A DNA stretch of 32,191 nucleotides from Lichtheimia corymbifera B2541 (taxonomy: Eukaryota > Mucoromycota > Mucoromycetes > Mucorales > Lichtheimiaceae). Numbering within the stretch: the first letter of the stretch is position 1; the number at the start of each line of letters is the position of its first letter. The translations under genes were made by a program, and so were the position numbers. Positions 22,026-32,191 of this stretch are shown here, piece after piece. Below the pieces are notes generated by a model, which was not told where the DNA came from, made no database searches, and was given only the letters and a program-made list of their open reading frames with translations. Location: NCBI GenBank assembly GCA_000697475.1, contig JNEU01000848.1, forward strand, positions 1 through 32,191, read 5' to 3'.

Positions 22026-22419
22026 AATCGTGGAAAGAAATGCAGTGAGAAAGATTGCATGACATGGCATGTCAAACCCAGTATTTCAATCACAGTGAGA
22101 CACCGCCAACTAAATAAGGGTATATGATGTCATACTTGACTCATAGCCAGCTATCTTTCCATGAAGGACGCCATAAGAATGCTTCAACAAGCGCTTTTAT
22201 GCACCCACCCCCTAGCCGTATATAGCTTACTATAACAATAATGATCCACACACACTCCACGATCGATAAGGCAAATTGAACGTATGTAAAAAGATTATCC
22301 TTTTCAACCCATAAAGTGATAACAAGCAGATGGATGTTTGATACAAATCAACATTTTTTTCTCTTTTAATTTGCAAGTCTAGCTAGATAAAGCGAAACGA
22401 AGCAAAGGAAAGAAGAAAA
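22026..22419. other. Intergenic region upstream of the SAP gene
   Basis: Lies between the SAP start and the eL20 stop, both on the minus strand. It holds a TGACTCA heptamer at 22137-22143, about 112 bp upstream of the SAP ATG, and TATA-like words near 22121 and 22218. No gene is seen. Confidence 0.45.
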
Positions 22420-23457
22420 TTAGTAAAAGGTGGTAGGACGCTTGGCAATGAACAAGCGGCGCTGGGACTTGTCGACGCGCTGGATGCGGTGAGGAAGAGG
22501 GAAAGCAAGCTTGGGAACCAAGAGCTGCTTGACGTATTGACGACGAATATCAGCAGACTTGACTTCAGCAACACGCATGATTTGAACAGAAGAGAAACGA
22601 GCACGATGGCGAGCGGCCATATCTTGATCTATAAATGGAATAAGTCAAGATGGACTTTTTGACGACTCATGTAATCTATTGAGACTTACAGCAGTTCTCA
22701 ACAGCTTCAACACGGGACATGGAACGGTATTCCTTGTACATGTTGTGGGTACCAGAGCGAGAGTCGTAGCGGATCCAGATACCAAAGTTCTTGATCTGCT
22801 CGGGGTGCTTCTCGAAGATCTATCATCATAGCATATCGTTAATATCTGCTATTCCCCACTCATATATATTCCATATCTTACCTCGTTGACAGAGACGATC
22901 TCACCAGCAGCCTTCTTGACCTTGCGAAGCTTCTTCAAGTAGTACCAGAAGCGGGACTTGGCAACAACGGTGTTGGGAGCAAACACACGCATACGGTACA
23001 ACTTGGGGTGAGGCTCCTTCTCAGAAGGGAGCTTACGACCAACCACCTGATATTCGTGGAACTGTAAAATGGAACCAATGTACTGTGGTGAGTGTGCAAT
23101 CCTGAGTTGGGTGGATGGGGGTCATTGTCAGAGGAGGAAGTTGGAATGTGGATATGCATATGGCGATGTTGTTGTATTGATCATGGGTTGAATTTCCATC
23201 AATAAAGATATTGGATGTTGCGTATTATTGATGGATGGATGAATGATGGATGATGGATGGTGGTGATGGATGGATGAATGTCGGCTAATAGGCTGTGTAT
23301 GCATGTATGTCGAGATATATATCATGATCAAATGACAAAAGTAATCCATCTCGTTTCGTATAGTAGAATCCCATGATGATTGCGATGTAAACTAGTCTTC
23401 CTCCTCTGACAATGGATGGATGGATGGTGTCGTTGTTGGAGCACATACCTTAGCCAT
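22420..23457 (-). CDS. RPL20: 60S ribosomal protein eL20 (L18a/L20)
   Basis: A structural component of the large cytoplasmic ribosomal subunit. Four exons (23457-23449, 23061-22882, 22819-22690, 22628-22420) give 175 residues, the normal size for the family. The first exon holds only three codons (MAK), the usual layout in fungal ribosomal-protein genes, followed by a 387-bp intron. Conserved stretches include [71 protein letters not shown] and [19 protein letters not shown], ending in KRPTTFY. Codon use is strongly biased to C-ending codons (ATC, TTC, AAC, CGC), unlike the neighbours, as expected for a highly expressed gene. It is divergent from RIX7. Confidence 0.98.
23229..23280. repeat. 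ATGG-type minisatellite inside the first eL20 intron
   Basis: Imperfect tandem ATGG/ATGA units occupy part of the large first intron, and a second short run (ATGG)4 lies at 23412-23428 near the donor site. It is a simple repeat and likely polymorphic. Confidence 0.75.
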
Positions 23458-24134
23458 CTGGATGAGCGAAAGGGAAGGAGGATTATTCGGCCCACACCGC
23501 CACTTCAATTTTGCTGTCTGCCAATCGCACCCATCATCCCTCCTCCCTCCCAACCACCCACCCAGCTTTAGTCTATACCCACCCACCCACTCCGTTATAC
23601 CATCATAATGCCTTCCCCTACCAATGCACATCCATTTCATATGCTTTTATATAATTATATTTAACTATCCATCGTTATCCCGTAATATCATATTTTTATT
23701 GTTACCATGGTTACATGCTGCAACATACTCGATATGTAGCAAGCATCCCTCTACCTTTCTATGACCATTGAGCTCCTTGACCATGAATAGTAGGCAATGG
23801 TGCTACGATGCTTGACTCAGAAACTACTTTACAAATACCTGCCTTGGAAGTCGTATGTATCATAAATAGTATCCATTGTTTTATGCACCTCTGCCACAAG
23901 GCCAACCTCTTTAAAGACAACCCGTGTCATTGCCTGAATAGAGAGTTTTGATAAAGGAACAAAGTATTTATTGGCGTTGGAATACAAAGAATATGAAGCT
24001 ATGATAATGGGAATATATTATGCATGGCTCGCAAATGGGCTTCCATCTTGTAACTACCGCTGGGTTATCGAGGAAAAATCAATTTGCGCTTCCTTCACTT
24101 GTCAAAGTTCCAAACTCTTTCCAGCATCCCAGCA
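23458..24134. promoter_or_regulatory. Shared divergent promoter region of RPL20 and RIX7
   Basis: Some 677 bp separate the two start codons with no other gene between them. On the eL20 side is a C-rich block (23530-23590). A TGACTCA heptamer lies at 23813-23819. Co-regulation is inferred from the geometry only. Confidence 0.5.
23530..23563 (-). promoter_or_regulatory. G-quadruplex-type tract upstream of eL20
   Basis: Six CCC runs on the plus strand (23530, 23538, 23545, 23549, 23557 and 23561) mean six GGG runs with loops of 1-5 nt on the eL20 sense strand, 73-106 nt before its ATG. Four consecutive runs satisfy the standard G3 loop1-7 rule. A second, looser CCC cluster follows at 23578-23588. 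Folding is not shown. Confidence 0.5.
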
Positions 24135-27294
<3,160 letters not shown>

Positions 27295-27507
27295 TATAAT
27301 TCACCCTCATTTTCATCTCTTTCCCTTCCACCAACCATATGCATCATTTTGTAATTCTAGAATACAAATACATTCGTTTTTGTTTTAAGTTGTTTGATAT
27401 ATGCAGAAAGTGACATAAGGGAAAAGAGAAAAGAAAGAAACAATGGAGATGAAGATAATATGTGTATAATATGGATGATCTTGCGTGTGAATGATCGTTT
27501 ATGTTGT
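27295..27507. other. Short convergent intergenic region (RIX7 / NOG1)
   Basis: Only 213 bp separate the two stop codons, so the 3' untranslated regions of the two transcripts may overlap. The stretch is A/T-rich with no other feature. Confidence 0.6.
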
Positions 27508-29800
27508 TTATCGACGGTCTCGGGAACCCATGGAAGTCTTGCCACTGAACAAATGCTTTGGCATTTTGGTGTTGATAGCTCGATCGGACTCGCCACGTTT
27601 GCCAAACTTGTTGGATTGTGTTTGAACCAGCTTCTTTTGTTTGTCGGCTTCTCGTTTTTGCTAAATAGAGTAAAATGAAATGTTAGATGATACCGCTTCT
27701 ACTAAACTCATCGCCATATCTTGTCTCTTTACCTTAACGTTACGGAAACCAAGGTTGCTCATCTCACGAGCCATCACCTCGTCTCTGACATCAGCATCAG
27801 CTTCCTTAACAGCTTCATCAGCCTCAGCCTCAGAACGATTCCGTTTCTTGCCAAGAGCACGTGTGCTTTGTACAGCAGCTTCCGGATCGAGACCATGTTT
27901 GCTCAATTTGTCACCCATAGCCTTCAAGTTAGCATTCTTGAGAGCTGATTTCTTTGGTAGAATGGCTCTGTTGCGGTTGTGCTCGAGTCGGTGTGCTTGA
28001 ATGATCAATTTCTTGCGTTCGCGAATAGCATCAGCTGTGTTCTTGAGATCTTCTTCATCGGAATCCAACTATAATATAGACAATGAGCCACCAGTGAATG
28101 GATAGACACCCAGTTCTCCCTACATACCATAGGCTCATTGACATCATAGAAACCTTCTTGTTCCAAACGCTCTTCCTCTCTCTCCAAAGCATCCAACTTC
28201 TCTTCGATATCAGGATCAATAAAGTCGGCAACGTTGTGACCTTCCCAGAATTCAGGAATGACATCTTGTTTCCATTCGTCATCGGCAAGCAAGTATTTAT
28301 CTAAGGGGAATGATATGTGAGTATACATAAACCATAACTGGATATGATTTGTGTTACCTTTGAGATCGACATTGTAAACACCGGCACCACCATTTTCGGC
28401 CTCAATATCCTTGGCAAGCTTGGGACGGTTAGGATCGTTAGGATCGTATTTGACGCGGTTGAGAGCACCATCAGGGATGTTTGGCAAGCGAGCCTGTACA
28501 TAACATGGGTAAATAAATCACCTATACCTTCCAATGTGATAGATTTATACTTACGACTGTATCTCTGGCTGTGGGCATGGCAAGATGGATCTTGTTGATG
28601 ACATCGTTGATCTTGGAGCCAGACATCTTCATCTCGACACGAGCTTGCAAAAGACGATCGCAAGCTGAATTGCGAACATTCATGACACCTTCGTCGGAAT
28701 AGCAAGACATGGTCATAACGGTGGCATTTTCACCATTGATGATTTCTTCAATCAAGGCACGTTGTTCAGCTGGGAGATCCTCTGGCTTGACTTGATCGAT
28801 CTTGTTGATAACGAGAACAATAGGCTTGTTGGCGAACAAGGGCTTAATGTTATGGAAGAGCTTAACTTGATCCTCGATACTGTAACCACATTGCTCTGAC
28901 AAGTCCATAAAGTACATGATGCAGGATCTCAAATGGGCCATGGCAGTGATGGATTGCATTTCAATGGTGTTACGTTCTTCAAGAGGATGATCCAAGATAC
29001 CGGGAGTATCAATGACTTGCCATCTCATGTACTTGTAATCCATATGACCAACAAAGAGAGACTTGGTGGTGAAAGCATAAGGTTGAACTTCGACATCAGC
29101 TCGGGTGATCTTGTTGATGAAGCTGGACTTGCCAACGTTGGGGTAACCACAGATAAGAAGAGTGCGTGTGTTGGGATCAATCGAAGGAAGACGAGACAAA
29201 TGCTGACGCACTTGTTCCAAGTAGGCCAAACTATCCTTTTGACGCTTCATAATAGTAGCCATTCTATTGATCCACTCTCGTTAATAAAAACCATCCAATA
29301 ATAAACGGGCAAACAATCATCTCACCTGCCGAGAGCTGCACGCTTAAGTTGCTTACAACGATACAATGAATCACCGAATTTGAGCAAACGAACATAATCC
29401 TTGGCAACTTGATCAATCAAGTGACGTGCCGTATTAACCTGACCCAAAGCAAGCTTGTAATGATCCTTATCGTAAAGCACATTCATAAGATCAGCGTAGA
29501 AGGGATGAACGTCCTATATTTTGTGTGCCTGTCAGTGAAAACTGCTCTACCCTTATATACTTTCGATCCTTGTTTACTTACATCAAGCTTTGGGAATTCA
29601 TCGAGGATATTCTTGAACTTTTCTTCAAAGTTGTCTTGAGTGAACTTGACCTTGCGCATATAAAACTGTCTAATACGACTGATCTTGTAGTTCTTGTGGA
29701 TCACTGTCGGCGTCTTGCGTTGTGTCTTTGACAAGATAATGTCAATGAAATCGCTGGCCGTAGGGACCGGCTCGATCTTTTTAAAGTTGTAGAGCGACAT
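27508..29800 (-). CDS. NOG1: Nucleolar GTP-binding protein Nog1
   Basis: An essential GTPase of pre-60S particles that inserts its tail into the exit tunnel during maturation. Seven exons (29800-29582, 29513-29326, 29263-28555, 28493-28358, 28300-28128, 28068-27733, 27660-27508) give about 637 residues, near yeast Nog1 (647). The N-terminus [18 protein letters not shown] matches the family and fixes the start, although the frame stays open upstream to 30043. The GTPase domain has G1 GYPNVGKSS (175-183), G3 DTPG (221-224) and G4 NKID (289-292). The NOG1 C-terminal region follows, with [20 protein letters not shown] and the highly charged tail that ends [19 protein letters not shown], characteristic of Nog1. 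It converges with RIX7 and belongs to the same pathway. Confidence 0.97.
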
Positions 29801-30640
29801 GGATCTCAAGAGTCGATTGGAAAGGTTGGATCGATCGGGCTGTGGTGTCCAGGAAGAAGGAAAAAAATGCACTCGAGTTGCGGCTTTTTTTTTCCTCTTC
29901 TCGGGCCCCGCTTCCCAAATTGTCAAAGTCACACGAATGGCACCATTGGTTGCTCCGAGATTGAGAACAATGCAACCAGCTCCCTTACACAGTAGCCATG
30001 ACAACACTATGATTTTTTTATTAACACTATAACAATCTATCACCTTATCCTATACGTTATGATTTGCTAAATTGTGCAAAGTGGGACGATTACCTACTAC
30101 TACTAAGGCTACGTTATTGGTTTAATATTATATCTTGATATAACGTTACCAAGGGACAGGGGATGTTATGGTGAAGCAAAACCTTATGTAATGAATAAGC
30201 TTACAATAACCCAACCAGCTTATATAACAAGCACTGCAGTGTTGGGCACCCTCACTCTGAATCTATTGTCTTTGCAATACAAGCGTTTGAGAATTGCGGC
30301 TGCCTTTCGTGTATCATCATGTCAACTAGGACGCTTAAACGGATGTATATTATCACAAAGGATGTAAATGATTCAACCTCGCTTTCCGACTTTCAAGTTG
30401 CTATTCCCTCTTTCAACCCAGAAACCAACCGAGTGATCCACGCCTCGCACATATGAGCTGATAGCACGATACAATCCCAAATATCATGTTGAATCCAATC
30501 TTCATAAGACATACTAGTGTGGATGTTTATCGAGTAAGTATAATAAGGGAACAGAATTGTAAATTGAATAAGCTACAGGTGAATCACATCGAGTCGACAG
30601 GGATAATGGAGCCAACATTGTATTCTTGGTTACTGCCGCT
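29801..30640. other. 5' flank of NOG1 and gene-free DNA
   Basis: Holds a T-tract near 29886-29894 and A/T-rich sequence. Open frames are short and without domains. No divergent partner gene of NOG1 is visible. Confidence 0.45.
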
Positions 30641-30659
30641 ATAACCATGATTGCTGCAT

Positions 30660-31400
30660 GATTTGACTTGAGTATCCCGATAGCATCCATGGCTGTAAAG
30701 CACCTTTCGCCAAGATATAATTCATTTCATCGATCCCATCCAATCCATCATCATCATCCTCAGCCGTATTCACGTGATCGTTCTTGCGGATGACGCGCCA
30801 AGTAACCAGAGCAACATTCCAGGATATCTCATTACTGCTCTTGATTGCATCCATCCATCCACAACCATTGCAAATCCAATATGTTGATCCGTGATCGCTG
30901 CTTATATGCTTCCTATTTCATCCGGCTGTTGGTCGTTCCCTTCTTGGACATTTTCTATGGCAGTTCAACCAGGTGAAGATTGCTTGTATCGCATCATCCA
31001 TCGGTATTCGCAGTATCAAAGTAAATGCTGCACGTAAATGGAGCTGCTTCTATACAATGGCTATCTGCTGTTCATGTAAACAATACTGCAAGGCATGTTG
31101 ATACAAGCAGCCAAGACAATGGAATAGCACCTGCTGTTACGTTTGGTGGTGGCAGAGGAGAGTGAAAAAGCGAGTGTTGTAGTAGACTGACAAGGTTGTG
31201 AACACTGTTTGAGACAATGGAGTAAAGACCTTGCTAATAGCACTGTTGGAATGAACGCTGTTGCTTTTGATTGTGGTCGAGGATTGTACAAGAGACGGTG
31301 GAGTGTCAAGGAACGCGGGTGTTGTAGTAGGCTGTATACACGCCATGCACTTGCTATCCAGTCAAAGACAATCGAATGAAGACAACTCAGCATTGACATG
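30660..31400. repeat. Diverged tandem-repeat region
   Basis: On the minus strand, related words recur near 30997 (TGGATGATGCGATACAAGCA), 30852 (TGGATGCAATCAAGAG) and 30690 (TGGATGCTATCGGGATACTC), about 145-160 bp apart. A second set is AGACAATGGAATAG (31114), AGACAATGGAGTAA (31212) and AGACAATCGAATGA (31366). GTGTTGTAGTAG occurs at both 31172 and 31319. Identity is low and unit boundaries are unclear. No gene is supported. Confidence 0.4.
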
Positions 31401-31577
31401 ATGGGTTGAAGCAGGACAATCGTTCGCAGGTTGTAGTTGTAGTTGAATGGGGCAACAGTTGAGAATGGGAGGAGGGAAAGGGAAGAGGCTGAGAGCGGAA
31501 GAAGTGGAAACTAAATAGGTCAGGCACTGAGTCCGACAGATTCATGCACACTGTAAATTAACCCATGACCGTGATTG
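31401..31577. other. Short gene-free spacer
   Basis: Between the two repeat regions; G-rich on the plus strand (GGGAGGAGGGAAAGGG near 31468). No other feature is seen. Confidence 0.4.
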
Positions 31578-32191
31578 CCTCTCTCAAACCTGAAACTTTC
31601 ACACAAGATGCTCTTGTTCATGCTGATCAACTTTGTATTAATAAAGAACCCATGCTTCATTTGAAAATTTTGAATGGGAGGGTATAATGTGGGGTTTACT
31701 ATGGATGGTCGGAAATCGGGTAAGCGCCGGATTTATGATTTATCGAAGTAGTATGTATTAACTTGGGATTGCCCATTTCGAACCTGAAACTTGGTCAGAA
31801 GGTTCGCTGGGTCATGCTGATCAATCCCATTCATTTAAAAATCGCAGGCTTCATTATAAATGTTTTGAATGCGGGGCGGCCCAAATGTAGGGCAAAAGTA
31901 GGTTGGACGCTCCCTGAGCCTGAGATTGGCTATCTCGAGCCTGAAACTTTCATGCAAGGTACTTTCGATCACGGCGAGCAATTTCGTTCTCATAAAGATA
32001 CCACACTTCATTATGAAGTTTTGGTTGGCAGCGCCCGGATGTATGGAGGAAAACATAGATAAGATGTACGGGCCGCCCCCGCCGATATTGGCCGTCCTGA
32101 CTACGAAACTTTGTGAGACGGTGGGCTTCGACATGCTGATCAACTTTGTTCTCATAAAGACGCCACACTTCATCATGGCAACTTGTAGAAA
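31578..32191 (+). repeat. Tandem array of ~160-190 bp units (at least four)
   Basis: Four units begin near 31583, 31776, 31934 and 32097 (steps of 193, 158 and 163 bp). The last is cut by the window edge, so the array may continue. Shared landmarks in order are CTC(G/A)A(G/A)CCTGAAACTTT, CATGCTGATCAA, CATAAAGA and CTTCAT. On the plus strand most units can be read as (L/F)(E/K)PET....HADQ...., but the steps are not all multiples of three. On the minus strand two units read MKCG(I/V)FMRTKL in one frame. A further copy lies at 4811-4940. Confidence 0.75.

Noticed and set aside
29801..30043. 81-codon in-frame N-terminal extension of Nog1
   Set aside because: Nog1 proteins begin at the conserved [12 protein letters not shown] sequence; the upstream residues have no family similarity and are compositionally like leader DNA.

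Overview
The window looks like nuclear DNA from a filamentous early-diverging fungus, most likely Mucoromycotina (Mucorales-like). This is inferred from many short GT-AG introns (47 to about 130 nt), fungal gene families and compact gene spacing; species cannot be read from it. Nine genes can be assembled exon by exon with continuous reading frames, and two further short ORFs are tentative.

Layout. 1-5.7 kb: no confident gene; a ~350-bp inverted-repeat (foldback/MITE-like) element, an array of strongly diverged tandem repeats, and copies of an interspersed repeat. 5.7-7.8 kb (+): a DHA1-type major facilitator drug/H+ antiporter, followed by a short ORF with a bactofilin-like pattern (tentative). 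8.6-10.0 kb (-): a bHLH transcription factor. 10.0-13.4 kb: long gene-poor stretch. 13.5-15.3 kb (+): a complete cytochrome P450. 15.8-18.2 kb (-): a ThrE/DUF1212 (Prm10-like) multi-pass membrane protein. 18.6-20.4 kb (-): a MEF2-type MADS-box factor. 21.1-22.0 kb (-): a Gln-rich protein with a C-terminal SAP domain. 22.4-23.5 kb (-): ribosomal protein eL20. 24.1-27.3 kb (+): the AAA ATPase Rix7/NVL. 27.5-29.8 kb (-): the nucleolar GTPase Nog1. 29.8-32.2 kb: gene-free, with two more diverged repeat families; one recurs at 4.8 kb.

How the genes relate. The right half holds a ribosome cluster: eL20 and RIX7 are divergent across a ~680-bp shared promoter region, and RIX7 and NOG1 converge with 213 bp between stop codons. 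All three act in or form the 60S subunit. The left half carries the exporter, P450, Prm10-like protein and three putative regulators (bHLH, MADS, SAP). There is no polyketide synthase, NRPS or terpene synthase, so I do not call a secondary-metabolite cluster. The items most worth a second look are the bactofilin-like ORF, the diverged intergenic repeat arrays, the palindrome in the P450 promoter, and the G-quadruplex-type tract upstream of eL20.
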